Shown: positions 1 to 9,610, counted from the first letter of the stretch. The stretch: 64,000 nucleotides of DNA from Curvibacter delicatus NBRC 14919 (GCF_001592265.1 NZ_BCWP01000010.1:1-64000), one strand, 5' to 3'. Notes: generated from the letters alone by a model not told the origin. Made by a program: numbers and translations.

Positions 1-250
1 TCAGCAAATCCTTAGCATTACCAGCGTCCAGGAGCTTGAACTGGCTCTCCGAGTTCATCTTCTCCGTGAACGGCCGAACGCCGGCAACGCTCTCCTCCTT
101 CAGCGTCCACAGTGCTCGTTCCAACGTGGTCTCGAACAGGCCGTATGCGACGACGAACGCACCGATCAGGCCAAGGTGCTGCGGCGAGAGGCCCAACGTC
201 TGAAGCCGGGTTTGGATGTCGAGCGATTTGGTCGGGTAGTCGTAGGGCAT
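1..250 (-). CDS. hypothetical protein, C-terminus beyond window
   Basis: A reading frame opens with ATG at 250 and stays open through base 1, giving the first 83 residues (MPYDYPTKSLDIQT...). It is predicted mostly helical, with a hydrophobic stretch followed by an acidic/aromatic helix (FETTLERALW). It begins 62 bp after the stop of the UvrD-like helicase and on the same strand, so it may be the third gene of that operon. I do not recognise the family. A HEPN-like or other helical effector is possible, but the residues that would decide this lie outside the window. Confidence 0.55.
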   Translation of the reverse strand, partial: MPYDYPTKSLDIQTRLQTLGLSPQHLGLIGAFVVAYGLFETTLERALWTLKEESVAGVRPFTEKMNSESQFKLLDAGNAKDLL

Positions 251-312
251 GGCAGCAGGTTGTATGGCTTGACTAGTACCCTCGTAGAGCTGTCTGACGG
301 GTCTTCACGCCT

Positions 313-1392
313 CTACGGAGTGGGCGGAGTCCAGTAGGGCAGTGTTGAGGCGCCTGGGTCGCTCAAGACGATTGCGACACTTTGCTCGGCGCGCGTGACA
401 GCGACATAGAAGCTGGATGCGGCGAGCGGCTCCATGTAGGCTCCACAACGAATGAAGTCGGAAATGTTCGAAGTGGGTGCGATCAGCACACGTTGAAACG
501 TCGCCCCCTTGGCTATCCTGAAATTCATAAAATCCAGCTGCAGGTCCTTCGCCGATGAGACTGAGTGACGCAGGCTCTGCGGCTTGAATGTGGCCATGTA
601 GGCGTCAACGTGCTCTGGGCGAAGAAGGAACACGCCATCATGCCCGGTGCTCGTCTCGTTCTTCGATGTCGTGCTGGGGAAGCCCCATGAAGTATCGAAA
701 ATCAGGTCCGAAAAGGCGGCTATCAGCGGATGGCACCGCCAGGTTACCGAACTTTCGTCGATGGTAACCAGGCCGCACTTCTCGCGGCTACGAAACCAGT
801 TGATGGCGTCGGCATAGGCGTACTGCTTGTTCTTCGTGCTCCTGGCGTTGGTGGCGAGCACAGATTGACGAATGTCTCCGACCATCCAGATGTCGATCTT
901 GGACGCCAAGAGCGCATCGACAATGTCCCAGTCGTAGGCGCTCAGGTCTTGCACCTCGTCAATCAAGATCTCGTCGTAGATCCCTTCGAGCCTGCGCATG
1001 AGAGCGCCGCGGCTGTCGCCGACCAACTCGAATGCCAGGCGTCCGAGCTCGGACCGATAGACGGCTCCTCCCTTGTCGAGGAAGCGAGCCTTACCTTTGG
1101 CCATCTGGTAAGGCCGGCCATCGAAGTTGAAGCCGAGCACGCGCTCGCCACAGAACTTGAACGGAAGAAAAGGCTTAGCAAAATGCCTCAGCAGGAAGGT
1201 GAACCAACCCAGTACCTCGACGTTCATATGGTCGCCCGCGTAGCGAGCGAGGCGCGCCTCTAGCTCCTGCTGATTCTTCTGGGTGTAAGTCAATACGACG
1301 ACGCGTCGATCCGTCGGCAGCGTCCAACAATGCTCGACGATGCTCTGAGTCTTGCGCGACCCGGCTACCGCCAGAGTGACACGCTTAGCCAT
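313..1392 (-). CDS. compact UvrD/Rep-type superfamily 1 helicase, GajB-like
   Basis: This 359-residue protein carries superfamily 1 helicase signatures in order: a Walker A-like segment at about 8-15 (AVAGSRKT), motif II DEVQD at 145-149, motif III GDIRQS at 172-177, a motif IV-like TWRCHP near 218, motif V IAKGATFQRV near 293-302, and motif VI YVAVTRA at 329-335. It is much shorter than UvrD/PcrA (about 700 residues). Its size class and its gene partner match the GajB helicase of Gabija antiphage systems. The start overlaps the end of the upstream OLD nuclease gene by 8 bp, so the two are probably translationally coupled. The glycine before the Walker A lysine is an arginine here, which is unusual for an ATPase. 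Helicase family is confident; the Gabija assignment is inference. Confidence 0.8.
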   Translation of the reverse strand: MAKRVTLAVAGSRKTQSIVEHCWTLPTDRRVVVLTYTQKNQQELEARLARYAGDHMNVEVLGWFTFLLRHFAKPFLPFKFCGERVLGFNFDGRPYQMAKGKARFLDKGGAVYRSELGRLAFELVGDSRGALMRRLEGIYDEILIDEVQDLSAYDWDIVDALLASKIDIWMVGDIRQSVLATNARSTKNKQYAYADAINWFRSREKCGLVTIDESSVTWRCHPLIAAFSDLIFDTSWGFPSTTSKNETSTGHDGVFLLRPEHVDAYMATFKPQSLRHSVSSAKDLQLDFMNFRIAKGATFQRVLIAPTSNISDFIRCGAYMEPLAASSFYVAVTRAEQSVAIVLSDPGASTLPYWTPPTP

Positions 1393-2986
1393 TGATGAAT
1401 TTGGCCGCCTGAAGCATGTATGCCGGCGGCGTCAGCGCATGTACCGACGTGGCTATGCGCAGCGCAGCCTCAGTTTTCTCGCGCGTCATCCAGGTCGAGA
1501 CATCCGCATTGGGGGTGATGCCAAGCATGGTGCGCAGACGGGCCTCACCGCAGTGGTGGATCAACTGAGGCTCCAACGTTTTTCCATGCAGCACGTCGCC
1601 GATGAAGACCTCGCGCTGCCCTGCGGCTAGCCATTGAGCGAGTGGCCTTCGCAGCTCGGCTGGTTCAACGCCGTCGTTGTCGCGCATGGCCGCCACACGC
1701 TTACCCAGCCTGTGACACAGCTCAAGCCCGCGAGCCAGCGACAGTCCGCGCATGCTCACGACATCGATGCCGCATTCGATCGGGCGTTTGCCGTACAGAT
1801 CCTTGAATACCCGCTCGAAGATGATCTCGTCGGAGGGGCCCTCTACCAGGACGATCTTGTCGGCTAGGACAAGGCGTAAGGTGTCGAAACCAGGCAGCTT
1901 TTTGAAGTACTCCACGGTCTCAGGACTCAGCTCGTTGAGCTTGACGGGTGCGGCGGGACCGAGGAACTGAAGCGCCTCCACGCCCAGCCGATTCAGGACG
2001 CTTGAGCTGTGCGTGGTGATGAAGAGCTGTTGATCGGCGCTGGCCAGCGCCGACATTCGGTGTAGCAGCGTCGCCAGACTCGTATGGCTCAGATGGTTTT
2101 CCGGCTCTTCGATAGTGACGTACTTGGATCGGCCAGCGTGACGGTTCATGGCCAGCGCAATCTTGATGGCTGATTGTTGCCCCTGGCCGGCCATGGTGAA
2201 TGGGACGCCAGCGACGTGCGGTGACACAGACTCCTCCCAGGATGTCCTGGCTGTCTGATCCATCGCAAGCGCTATGGGCTGCGCGTGAAGTGACGCGTGG
2301 ATCTGGCTAATGCGGTCATTGACCGCCTTGAAGGCGGAATCTGAAAGGGCCGCCTTTGCTTCGCGGTATTGAAGGGAAATGCTGGCGCGTTCGTGAGGCT
2401 CTAGCTGGCTTCCCAGGATCTGGCGCAGGTGGAAGTCGATCCCGCCGGAGCTTCGAACCGTTCGTGCATCGATCACCGCGGTGGTCAACGCCCGTGGCCG
2501 CATGTTCAGTTTCTGGTCAGCGAACGATGTCCACTCAACGCAGTAGTACTCGACGGGCAGAAGGTGTGTCGGCTTTGCCGCCCAGGCCTGTAGCTCTAAC
2601 AAGTAGTCTTTGTTGGGGACGCAACGAAGCCGGACGCCCGGGGTGGCCTCGGTGGGAACGCTGGAGTTGTGAGCACCGCATAGCTCCTGAAGGTCGGGCA
2701 CATCAGCCAGGAAGACTTCGATGTCTATCTCAGGCAGCCGCGGCAGCTTGCCTTTCGCCTTCTCAGCGATGAAGTCCGCAACTACACCGGTATTGAACCA
2801 GTGGGGGTTCAACTCTTCAGCGGCACTGCGGCCATTGATTCGGCCGGTTAGCGCCAGCACGATGGCTTCAATGAGGGTGGACTTACCAGATTCGTTGGCG
2901 CCGACGATGATGTTGAGCTTGGTGTTAGGAACGATGGTCAGATCCCGATGAATCCGATAACCCCGAACGCGAATCTTCTTGATCAC
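1385..2986 (-). CDS. OLD-family ATPase/TOPRIM nuclease, GajA-like
   Basis: This is a 533-residue overcoming-lysogeny-defect (OLD) endonuclease. The N-terminal ABC-type ATPase has Walker A GANESGKST at 29-37, a degenerate signature AGQGQQSA near 266-273, Walker B YVTIEEPE at 289-296 and an H-loop TTHSS at 324-328. The C-terminal TOPRIM domain starts near 373 with LVEGPSDE (metal-binding E382) and has the DxD motif at D436/D438. I chose the GTG at 2986 because it follows a strong ribosome binding site (GGGAGG) at good spacing and the protein then starts with the usual IKKIRVRGYR strand. OLD proteins paired with a UvrD-like helicase are class 2 OLD; the best known are Gabija systems, where the TOPRIM nuclease cuts phage DNA. 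A divergent gene lies upstream. Confidence 0.85.
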   Translation of the reverse strand: MIKKIRVRGYRIHRDLTIVPNTKLNIIVGANESGKSTLIEAIVLALTGRINGRSAAEELNPHWFNTGVVADFIAEKAKGKLPRLPEIDIEVFLADVPDLQELCGAHNSSVPTEATPGVRLRCVPNKDYLLELQAWAAKPTHLLPVEYYCVEWTSFADQKLNMRPRALTTAVIDARTVRSSGGIDFHLRQILGSQLEPHERASISLQYREAKAALSDSAFKAVNDRISQIHASLHAQPIALAMDQTARTSWEESVSPHVAGVPFTMAGQGQQSAIKIALAMNRHAGRSKYVTIEEPENHLSHTSLATLLHRMSALASADQQLFITTHSSSVLNRLGVEALQFLGPAAPVKLNELSPETVEYFKKLPGFDTLRLVLADKIVLVEGPSDEIIFERVFKDLYGKRPIECGIDVVSMRGLSLARGLELCHRLGKRVAAMRDNDGVEPAELRRPLAQWLAAGQREVFIGDVLHGKTLEPQLIHHCGEARLRTMLGITPNADVSTWMTREKTEAALRIATSVHALTPPAYMLQAAKFING

Positions 2987-3095
2987 ATTTCCTCCCTTGC
3001 ACTCAACGTGGTGCGTCGAGCAATTTTGCAGCATGCAGCTGTGGAATTACCGGCACCAGAGAGATACTGTTGGATTCCCCACTCGCCATCTCAGC

Positions 3096-3845
3096 ATGAC
3101 CCGGAAAGCCAAGAAACACTTCGAACGCCAATACCTCGACGCGGTCCGTGATCTGCTTGCAGACTTTCCGCTAGGCGACGTCCGCGAGTACGAACAACCG
3201 GATTTCCTGGTCAGAACCTCCGACCGCGTCATCGGGATCGAGATCACCGAACTGCACCGTGCCAATGACGGCCAGCCCGTTCCCATGCAAGGCCGGGAGG
3301 CCATTCGCGACCAGATCGTCCAGCGCGCGAAGGCGCTGTATGACGGCGAAAGCTTACCGCTCATCGACTGCTGCGTCCACCTGAAGGACCTTTCCTATCG
3401 CCGCACGGAAATCGATCCTCTGGCTGCCAAGATCGCCGCATTGGCCAAGCGGAACATCCCGCCCGAAGGCACGCTCGCCAAACGCGAGCAGTACGACTGG
3501 GTTAACCGCGAGTACTTCCCCGAGGAGGTCGACTATATCCGGGTGGCGCGCTTCGACGGCCTGACGGCGAGCTTCTTCGGCACCGCAGGCTCGACTTGGG
3601 CGGAGCCGCTAACGCCGGACACCGTGCGCGCGGTCATCGACACCAAGGACGGCAAGATCGACGAGTACCTACGTCAGTGCGACGAGGCTTGGCTGGTGAT
3701 CGTCACCGACAGCCGGACCATGTCGACCTGGTTCAACAGCTCGGACCAAGTCAAGGCTGCGACCTTCATGACACGCTTTGCCCGGGTCATAATCCTGCGT
3801 ACTTTCGGCAGGGAGCTCATCGAGCTGCCTACGGCACGCCCATAG
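3096..3845 (+). CDS. hypothetical protein, possible PD-(D/E)XK nuclease-like fold
   Basis: A 249-residue protein from ATG 3096; the frame is open further upstream, but that part would cover the divergent promoter region. Near residues 35-52 it has PDFLV followed by VIGIEIT, which resembles the PD...ExK core of restriction-type nucleases except that threonine replaces the usual lysine. A helix rich in R, Q and E follows. The gene is divergent from the OLD/UvrD pair with about 110 bp between them, and sits in the same accessory block next to a tRNA. The position suggests a defence or mobile-element role, but no function can be assigned. The nuclease resemblance rests on one motif. Confidence 0.6.
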   Translation: MTRKAKKHFERQYLDAVRDLLADFPLGDVREYEQPDFLVRTSDRVIGIEITELHRANDGQPVPMQGREAIRDQIVQRAKALYDGESLPLIDCCVHLKDLSYRRTEIDPLAAKIAALAKRNIPPEGTLAKREQYDWVNREYFPEEVDYIRVARFDGLTASFFGTAGSTWAEPLTPDTVRAVIDTKDGKIDEYLRQCDEAWLVIVTDSRTMSTWFNSSDQVKAATFMTRFARVIILRTFGRELIELPTARP

Positions 3846-4106
3846 CGCTGGTAGCTCGGCCCAGGTCTACTTCCGGCCAGGAATTAGAAGCACCATTCCG
3901 CCCGTACGGCTTGAACGACTGCTTTGCCCCTTGACAGCGGTCAGCGCAGTTGACGTGGCGACGATGAGCGTATGGCCGCTTCGCGCAACTAACCGCGCAC
4001 TCCGCTTCTTGCCACGGGAGACAGGAATCGCTGCATTCGAGACAGCCAGTTCAGGTGTTCAGTTGGCAGAACGTGACCATAATGGGCATCGACCCAATGG
4101 TCCTGA
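3846..4106. other. intergenic stretch without a recognisable gene
   Basis: About 260 bases between the nuclease-like gene and the repeats beside tRNA-fMet. Short open frames exist on both strands, but none has a credible start, ribosome binding site or protein signature. I looked for an integrase C-terminus reading away from the tRNA and did not find one. Confidence 0.5.
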
Positions 4107-4110
4107 AAAT

Positions 4111-4158
4111 TTTGGCCCAATTTCGATGGGCTAAAAGTGGGCCAAATTTGGGCCAAAA
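4111..4158. repeat. 11-bp phased direct repeats (TGGGCCAAA) with one inverted copy
   Basis: Three direct copies start at 4127 (TGGGCTAAA), 4138 (TGGGCCAAA) and 4149 (TGGGCCAAA), exactly 11 bp apart, so all lie on one face of the helix. A fourth copy in opposite orientation (TTTGGCCCA) lies at 4111-4119. The array abuts the terminator behind tRNA-fMet on the accessory side. Phased repeats like this are typical of integrase arm sites or excisionase sites at the end of an integrated element; replication iterons would be another reading. Confidence 0.55.
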
Positions 4159-4160
4159 AC

Positions 4161-4189
4161 AAAAACGCCCACCAGAGGTGGGCGTTTAC
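4161..4189 (-). terminator. rho-independent terminator of the rplQ/tRNA-fMet transcript
   Basis: On the minus strand a 9-bp stem (ACGCCCACC / GGTGGGCGT, loop of three) at about 4165-4185 is followed by a T-rich tract (TTTTGTTTTT). It lies about 30 bp beyond the tRNA 3' end and would close the whole ribosomal protein/tRNA transcription unit. The other strand also has a short T run after the stem, so weak bidirectional action is possible. Confidence 0.8.
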
Positions 4190-4213
4190 TGCAGCGGGAT
4201 ACCGCTAATTTGT

Positions 4214-4290
<77 letters not shown>

Positions 4291-4308
4291 GTAAAAAATT
4301 ATTATACC

Positions 4309-4707
4309 TTATTCTGCCTTGGCAGTCTCGGCAGATGCCTCAACTACTTCAGAACGCTCCACCAGTTCGACCAGCGCCATCGGTGCATTGTCGCCAACGC
4401 GGAAGCCCATTTTCAGAATACGGGTGTAACCGCCCGGACGAGCCTTGAAGCGCGGGCCCAGGACATCAAACAGCTTGGTGACGCTGTCGCGGTCACGCAG
4501 GCGGTCGAACGCGAGACGGCGATTGGCAAGCGTCGGCTCTTTGGCGAGCGTGATCATCGGCTCGACAACGCGGCGCAGTTCCTTAGCCTTCGGGACGGTG
4601 GTCTTGATGACTTCATGCTCGATGAGCGAATTCATCATGTTACGCAGCATCGCAAGACGGTGCGAGCTGGTTCGGTTGAGTTTACGGAGTCCGTGTCCGT
4701 GACGCAT
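4309..4707 (-). CDS. rplQ: 50S ribosomal protein L17
   Basis: A 132-residue protein with the L17 start ([17 protein letters not shown]) and the conserved helix with [17 protein letters not shown]17 lies near the polypeptide exit region of the large subunit. It is the last protein gene of the alpha operon, 82 bp downstream of rpoA, as in most proteobacteria. The C-terminus is a short, variable acidic/Ala tail. Confidence 0.98.
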   Translation of the reverse strand: MRHGHGLRKLNRTSSHRLAMLRNMMNSLIEHEVIKTTVPKAKELRRVVEPMITLAKEPTLANRRLAFDRLRDRDSVTKLFDVLGPRFKARPGGYTRILKMGFRVGDNAPMALVELVERSEVVEASAETAKAE

Positions 4708-4789
4708 GGTGCTTTCCTTTCTTTATAAAACAGGCAGCCGTATCAGGTACTGCCCGCAGCACTGAGCCGCTATTTCAGGCTCGTGAAAA

Positions 4790-5779
4790 TCAACGCTTTT
4801 CGAGCGCAGCCGGCGGCCAGCTCTCAAGCTTCATGCCGAGAGTCAGACCACGCGAAGCCAAGACTTCCTTGATTTCGTTGAGCGACTTGCGACCCAGATT
4901 CGGGGTCTTGAGCAACTCATTCTCGGTGCGCTGGATCAGGTCACCGATGTAGTAGATGTTCTCGGCCTTCAGGCAGTTGGCCGAACGGACCGTGAGTTCC
5001 AGCTCGTCCACAGGACGCAGCAGGATCGGATCGAACTGGGTGCCGCCCCGCGTTGCAGGTGCTTCGAAAGCGGCGAGTTCGCTGCCTTCAAGCTGGGCAA
5101 ACACGGCCAGCTGCTCGACCAGGATTTTAGCCGAAGCACGCACGGCATCTTCGGCCGTGATGGCGCCGTTGGTTTCGATTTCAACAACCAACTTGTCCAG
5201 ATCGGTACGCTGCTCAACGCGGGCGCTTTCAACCGTGTAGCTGACGCGCTTGACCGGAGAGAACGACGCGTCGAGGACGATACGGCCAATTGACTTGGTC
5301 GCCTCGTCGCCCAGACGACGCATCGTACCCGGCACATAACCGCGGCCTTTTTCGACCTTGATCTGCATGTCGAGCTTGCCACCCGCCGACAGCGTGGCGA
5401 TCACGTGGTCGGGGTTGATGATTTCGACATCATGCGGGGTCTGGATGTCGCCTGCCGTGACCAAGCCTTCGCCATCCTTGCGCAGGCTCAGTGTCACCTC
5501 ATCGCGGTTGTGCAGTTTGAACACAACACCTTTGAGGTTGAGGAGAATGTTGACCACGTCTTCTTGCACGCCGTCAATCGACGAGTACTCGTGCAAGACA
5601 CCTGCGATCGTCACTTCCGTTGCAGCATAACCCGGCATCGACGACAACAGGACACGGCGCAGCGCATTGCCCAGCGTATGGCCGTAGCCACGCTCAAACG
5701 GCTCAAGCACCACTTTGGCGCGGTTATGGCCGAGTTGTTCGACGTTGATTGCTTTGGGTTTAAGCAGACTGGTTTGCAT
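4790..5779 (-). CDS. rpoA: DNA-directed RNA polymerase subunit alpha
   Basis: A 329-residue alpha subunit, the same length as E. coli RpoA. The N-terminal dimerisation/assembly domain contains the [18 protein letters not shown] motif near 33-50. The C-terminal domain (from about 250) has the helix-hairpin-helix surface ([16 protein letters not shown] near 293-308) that contacts UP elements and activators such as FNR and OxyR. It lies between rpsD and rplQ in the standard alpha operon order. The 103-bp gap to rpsD includes a 16-bp perfect palindrome (AGCGCGGGCCCGCGCT) near 5847-5862 that may form an mRNA hairpin. Confidence 0.98.
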   Translation of the reverse strand: MQTSLLKPKAINVEQLGHNRAKVVLEPFERGYGHTLGNALRRVLLSSMPGYAATEVTIAGVLHEYSSIDGVQEDVVNILLNLKGVVFKLHNRDEVTLSLRKDGEGLVTAGDIQTPHDVEIINPDHVIATLSAGGKLDMQIKVEKGRGYVPGTMRRLGDEATKSIGRIVLDASFSPVKRVSYTVESARVEQRTDLDKLVVEIETNGAITAEDAVRASAKILVEQLAVFAQLEGSELAAFEAPATRGGTQFDPILLRPVDELELTVRSANCLKAENIYYIGDLIQRTENELLKTPNLGRKSLNEIKEVLASRGLTLGMKLESWPPAALEKR

Positions 5780-5882
5780 GCAGACTTCCTGTCAATACCC
5801 CCGGCTCGTTACACCGGTAAGGCTGGTGAAGCACCCGGCAGCGCGGGCCCGCGCTCCGGGAACGGATTCGAAATATGCCTGA

Positions 5883-6506
5883 TTAGCGAGAGTACAACTC
5901 GACGATCAGCGATTCGTTGATGTCAGAGCCAAATTCGTCGCGATCCGGCACTTTCTTGAAAGTACCTTCAGCCTTGTCGAGGTTCACCTCGACCCAGGCC
6001 GGCATACCCACTTGCTGGGCCAGCTGCAAAGCTTCTACCACACGGTTCTGCTTCTTGGACTTTTCGCGCACAGCCACCACATCACCAGCCTTCACCATGT
6101 AAGACGGGATATTGACAGCGTTGCCGTTCACCGTGATCGCCTTGTGCGACACCAATTGGCGTGCTTCGGCGCGGGTCGAACCAAAACCCATGCGGTAGAC
6201 CACATTGTCCAGACGGGACTCGAGCAGGAACAACAGGTTGGCGCCGGTGTTGCCTTTGCGGCTATCGGCTTGCTCGAAGTAGCGGCGGAACTGGCGCTCG
6301 AGCACGCCGTACATGCGCTTGACTTTCTGCTTTTCACGCAGTTGCAGACCGAAATCAGAAGTGCGGGCACCCGAGGTGCGGCCGTGCTGACCGGGTTTGG
6401 AATCGAATTTGGCCTTGTCGCCGATCGAGCGACGAGCGCTCTTGAGGAACAGGTCCGTGCCTTCGCGGCGGGAGAGTTTGGCCTTGGGGCCGAGGTAACG
6501 TGCCAC
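5883..6506 (-). CDS. rpsD: 30S ribosomal protein S4
   Basis: A 207-residue S4, a primary 16S rRNA binding protein. It opens with [16 protein letters not shown] and has the S4 RNA-binding domain ([20 protein letters not shown] at about 97-116). The N-terminus has no zinc-binding cysteines, so it is the Zn-independent form. It lies between rpsK and rpoA. In E. coli S4 represses the alpha operon through an mRNA pseudoknot; no such structure is obvious here. The 109-bp gap after rpsK contains two short GC-rich hairpins (around 6530-6570). Confidence 0.98.
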   Translation of the reverse strand: MARYLGPKAKLSRREGTDLFLKSARRSIGDKAKFDSKPGQHGRTSGARTSDFGLQLREKQKVKRMYGVLERQFRRYFEQADSRKGNTGANLLFLLESRLDNVVYRMGFGSTRAEARQLVSHKAITVNGNAVNIPSYMVKAGDVVAVREKSKKQNRVVEALQLAQQVGMPAWVEVNLDKAEGTFKKVPDRDEFGSDINESLIVELYSR

Positions 6507-6615
6507 TTGAACTTCCTTTTATGTCATCTACCGCAGTTGCCTGCGGGAGCCGCCAGCGACAGGCCGGCGGCGGTGGGCTTGGTTGAAAAACTTCTGTGAA
6601 CCGAGCGTGTGGCGC

Positions 6616-7020
6616 TCAGATACGACGACGCTTCTGCGGACGGCAGCCATTATGCGGCACCGGCGTCACATCAGAGATCATGTTGATACGGATGCCCAGG
6701 GCAGCCAGTGCACGCACCGACGACTCGCGACCAGGACCGGGGCCCTTGATTTCGACGTCGAGGTTCTTGATGCCTTGCTCCAGAGCAGCACGACCGGCCA
6801 CTTCCGACGCCACCTGGGCAGCAAACGGCGTGGACTTACGCGAACCCTTGAAGCCTTGGCCACCGGAAGAAGCCCAGGACAGGGCATTGCCCTGACGATC
6901 AGTGATTGTGATGATCGTGTTGTTGAAAGAGGCGTGAACGTGCGCGATACCATCGGCAACGTTCTTGCGAACCTTCTTGCGCACACGCTGCGCGGCATTA
7001 TTGGCGGGTGATTTGGCCAT
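6616..7020 (-). CDS. rpsK: 30S ribosomal protein S11
   Basis: A 134-residue S11 with the [19 protein letters not shown] core and the C-terminal [13 protein letters not shown] that is nearly invariant across bacteria. It sits on the small-subunit platform and contacts the Shine-Dalgarno duplex. It starts 20 bp after rpsM and is part of the alpha operon. Confidence 0.98.
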   Translation of the reverse strand: MAKSPANNAAQRVRKKVRKNVADGIAHVHASFNNTIITITDRQGNALSWASSGGQGFKGSRKSTPFAAQVASEVAGRAALEQGIKNLDVEIKGPGPGRESSVRALAALGIRINMISDVTPVPHNGCRPQKRRRI

Positions 7021-7040
7021 AGTGATCTTTCAATGCCTGT

Positions 7041-7406
7041 TTATTTCTTCAACGACTGGGCTGCCTTGCGCGGGCCCTTGCGGGTGCGAGCATTGGTACG
7101 CGTACGCTGGCCGCGCATGGGCAGGCCACGACGATGACGGAAGCCGCGATAGCAGCCGATGTCCATCAAACGCTTGATGTTCATCGTCGTCTCACGACGC
7201 AGGTCACCCTCGATCGTGAGCGCAGCGATCTGGTCACGGATTTTTTCCAGGTCACCGTCGGTCAGATCCTTGACCTTCTTGGAATATGCAATGCCACAGG
7301 CTTCGCAGATTTTGCGAGCGCTCGTGCGACCGATGCCGTAAATGGCGGTCAAGCCAATTTCAGCATGCTTATGCGGCGGAATGTTGATGCCAGCGATACG
7401 TGCCAT
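7041..7406 (-). CDS. rpsM: 30S ribosomal protein S13
   Basis: A 121-residue S13 from the head of the small subunit, with [13 protein letters not shown] at the start, a helix-hairpin-helix region ([17 protein letters not shown]), and the C-terminal basic [18 protein letters not shown] that contacts P-site tRNA. It follows rpmJ with a 24-bp gap. Confidence 0.98.
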   Translation of the reverse strand: MARIAGINIPPHKHAEIGLTAIYGIGRTSARKICEACGIAYSKKVKDLTDGDLEKIRDQIAALTIEGDLRRETTMNIKRLMDIGCYRGFRHRRGLPMRGQRTRTNARTRKGPRKAAQSLKK

Positions 7407-7430
7407 TTTCGTCCTCTATAACTCTTGCAA

Positions 7431-7544
7431 TCAGCCTTGGCGCTGCTTGTGACGGGGATCCGTGCAGATCACGCGTACAACGCCCTTGCGGCGGATGATT
7501 TTGCAGTTGCGGCAAATTTTTTTGACCGAAGCCGAAACTCTCAT
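7431..7544 (-). CDS. rpmJ: 50S ribosomal protein L36
   Basis: A 37-residue protein read directly from the sequence ([20 protein letters not shown]...). It has the C-x2-C-x12-C-x4-H zinc ribbon of the zinc-binding L36 form (C11, C14, C27, H32). It sits between infA and rpsM, as in the canonical spc-alpha junction. Confidence 0.96.
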   Translation of the reverse strand: MRVSASVKKICRNCKIIRRKGVVRVICTDPRHKQRQG

Positions 7545-7600
7545 TTCACTCTCCTAAAACTTTAAGCCTTGTTCCGAAGCCTTTCCGGAACCCACGCCAT

Positions 7601-7819
7601 TTATTTGGCCCTGAATACGATTCTCGCTCGCGTCAAGTCGTACGGTGTCAACTCAACTGTCACCTTGTCACCGGGCAGAATCCGGATGTAATGCATGCGC
7701 ATTTTCCCAGAGATATGCCCCAGAACTACGTGGCCATTTTCCAGCTTCACGCGAAATGTCGCGTTAGGCAGGTTTTCCACGACCTCACCCTGCATTTGAA
7801 TAACGTCGTCTTTCGACAT
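7601..7819 (-). CDS. infA: translation initiation factor IF-1
   Basis: A 72-residue OB-fold protein from ATG 7819 ([19 protein letters not shown]...) with the [19 protein letters not shown] segment of IF-1. A TTG nine bases upstream is in frame, but the ATG gives the family length. It starts only 5 bp after the secY stop. IF-1 blocks the A site during initiation; its location between secY and rpmJ is common in beta-proteobacteria. Confidence 0.97.
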   Translation of the reverse strand: MSKDDVIQMQGEVVENLPNATFRVKLENGHVVLGHISGKMRMHYIRILPGDKVTVELTPYDLTRARIVFRAK

Positions 7820-7824
7820 GCCGC

Positions 7825-9144
7825 TCAACCGCCCAGTGAAGTCTTGAAATTAGCCTTTTTCAGCAGCGATTCATATTGCTGCGACATCAGGTAGTTCTGC
7901 ACCTGAGCCATGAAATCCATAGTCACCACCACAATGATCAAAAGCGAGGTGCCACCAAAATAGAACGGCACGTTGTACTTCAGAACCAGAAACTCAGGCA
8001 GCAAGCAGACGAACGTGATGTACACCGCACCTGCCAGCGTCAATCTCAGCAAAATCTTGTCAATGTAGCGAGCCGTCTGATCGCCAGGACGAATCCCGGG
8101 AATGAAGGCGCCGCTCTTTTTCAGGTTATCTGCCGTTTCACGGCTGTTGAACACCAAGGCCGTATAGAAGAAGCAGAAAAACACGATGGCCGAGGCATAC
8201 AACATCACGTAGATCGGCTGACCCGGTGTCAGGCTTCCGGCAATGTCCTTGAGCCACGTCATGGACTCACCGCTGCTGAACCAGCTCACCACCGTGGCAG
8301 GCAGCAGGATGATCGACGATGCAAAGATCGGCGGAATCACGCCGGCCATGTTCAGCTTCAAGGGCAGATGGGAAGACTGGCCTCCATAAACCTTGTTGCC
8401 GACCTGGCGACGCGCATAGTTCACCAGAATCTTCCGCTGACCGCGTTCGACAAACACGACGAAGTAAGTCACCAGAACCACCAGCGCCACGATGAACAAG
8501 GCCACCAGGATGTTCATGGCACCTGTACGGACCAGCTCCAGCAGGCCACCGATGGCGCCCGGCAAGCCAGCAGCAATACCACCAAAAATCAGGATGGAAA
8601 TGCCGTTGCCCAAGCCACGCTCAGTGATCTGCTCACCCAACCACATCAGGAACATCGTGCCAGCCGTCAGCGTGCACACCGCAGTGACACGGAAACCGAA
8701 GCCAGGCGAGATGACCAGACCAGCCGAACTTTCCAGCGCCATGGCGATGCCCAGCGACTGGAAAATAGCCAGGCCCAGCGTGCCATAACGGGTGTACTGC
8801 GTGATCTTGCGACGACCAGCTTCACCTTCTTTTTTCAACTGCTCGAAAGCAGGCAGCACATAGGTCAGCAGCTGCATGATGATCGATGCCGAAATGTACG
8901 GCATGATCCCCAGCGCAAACACCGTGAAACGGGACAGTGCACCACCCGAGAACATGTTGAAAAGGCTCAGGATACCGCCTTGCTGCCCATTGAACAGTTG
9001 CTGCAGCTGGTCCGGATTGATGCCCGGAACAGGGATGTGCGCACCGACACGGTACACCACCAGCGCGAGCAGCAAAAAGACCAGCCGGCGACGCAGGTCG
9101 CCGAACTTGCCGGTTTTTGCAATCTGAGCCGCGTTAGTTGCCAC
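7825..9144 (-). CDS. secY: preprotein translocase subunit SecY
   Basis: A 439-residue inner-membrane channel with ten predicted transmembrane helices. It has the N-terminal [14 protein letters not shown], the plug region ([21 protein letters not shown] at about 62-82) and the cytoplasmic loop VERGQRKI. It forms the SecYEG protein-conducting pore for secretion and membrane insertion. It follows rplO with a 24-bp gap, as in the spc operon, and ends 5 bp before infA. Confidence 0.98.
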   Translation of the reverse strand: MATNAAQIAKTGKFGDLRRRLVFLLLALVVYRVGAHIPVPGINPDQLQQLFNGQQGGILSLFNMFSGGALSRFTVFALGIMPYISASIIMQLLTYVLPAFEQLKKEGEAGRRKITQYTRYGTLGLAIFQSLGIAMALESSAGLVISPGFGFRVTAVCTLTAGTMFLMWLGEQITERGLGNGISILIFGGIAAGLPGAIGGLLELVRTGAMNILVALFIVALVVLVTYFVVFVERGQRKILVNYARRQVGNKVYGGQSSHLPLKLNMAGVIPPIFASSIILLPATVVSWFSSGESMTWLKDIAGSLTPGQPIYVMLYASAIVFFCFFYTALVFNSRETADNLKKSGAFIPGIRPGDQTARYIDKILLRLTLAGAVYITFVCLLPEFLVLKYNVPFYFGGTSLLIIVVVTMDFMAQVQNYLMSQQYESLLKKANFKTSLGG

Positions 9145-9168
9145 GTGGTTCTACCCTCAAATGCCAGC

Positions 9169-9600
9169 TCAGGCGACGCTGCCGCCGGCAGCTTCGATCG
9201 CAGCCTTGGCGCCAGCCGTGGCACCGATGCCGCTCAGCTTGACAGCCTTCTTGATTTCGCCGGACTTGATGACCTTGACGACTTTGGCCAGCTCACCGAT
9301 CAGGCCAGCTTGCTTGAGCGTCAGAACATCGACGCTGTCAGCGCCCAGCTGGTCCAGCGCGGTCAGCGTGACTTCGGCATTGAACTTCAGCAGATGCGAT
9401 TTGAAACCGCGCTTGGGCAGACGGCGATGCATGGGCATCTGACCACCTTCGAAGCCCACCTTGTGGTAGCCGCCCGAACGGGATTTCTGACCTTTGTGGC
9501 CACGACCAGCGGTCTTACCCAGGCCCGAACCAATGCCACGGCCAACGCGACGCTTGGCGTGTTTTGCACCGTCCGCGGGCTTGATGCTATTGAGTTCCAT
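9169..9600 (-). CDS. rplO: 50S ribosomal protein L15
   Basis: A 143-residue L15 with [22 protein letters not shown], the Gly-rich [13 protein letters not shown] region and the C-terminal KAAIEAAGG helix. Two ATG codons are adjacent at 9603 and 9600. I prefer 9600 because the ribosome binding site (GAGG) is then six bases upstream and the protein aligns with the E. coli N-terminus. It lies between rpmD and secY. Confidence 0.97.
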   Translation of the reverse strand: MELNSIKPADGAKHAKRRVGRGIGSGLGKTAGRGHKGQKSRSGGYHKVGFEGGQMPMHRRLPKRGFKSHLLKFNAEVTLTALDQLGADSVDVLTLKQAGLIGELAKVVKVIKSGEIKKAVKLSGIGATAGAKAAIEAAGGSVA

Positions 9601-9610
9601 CATCTGCCTC

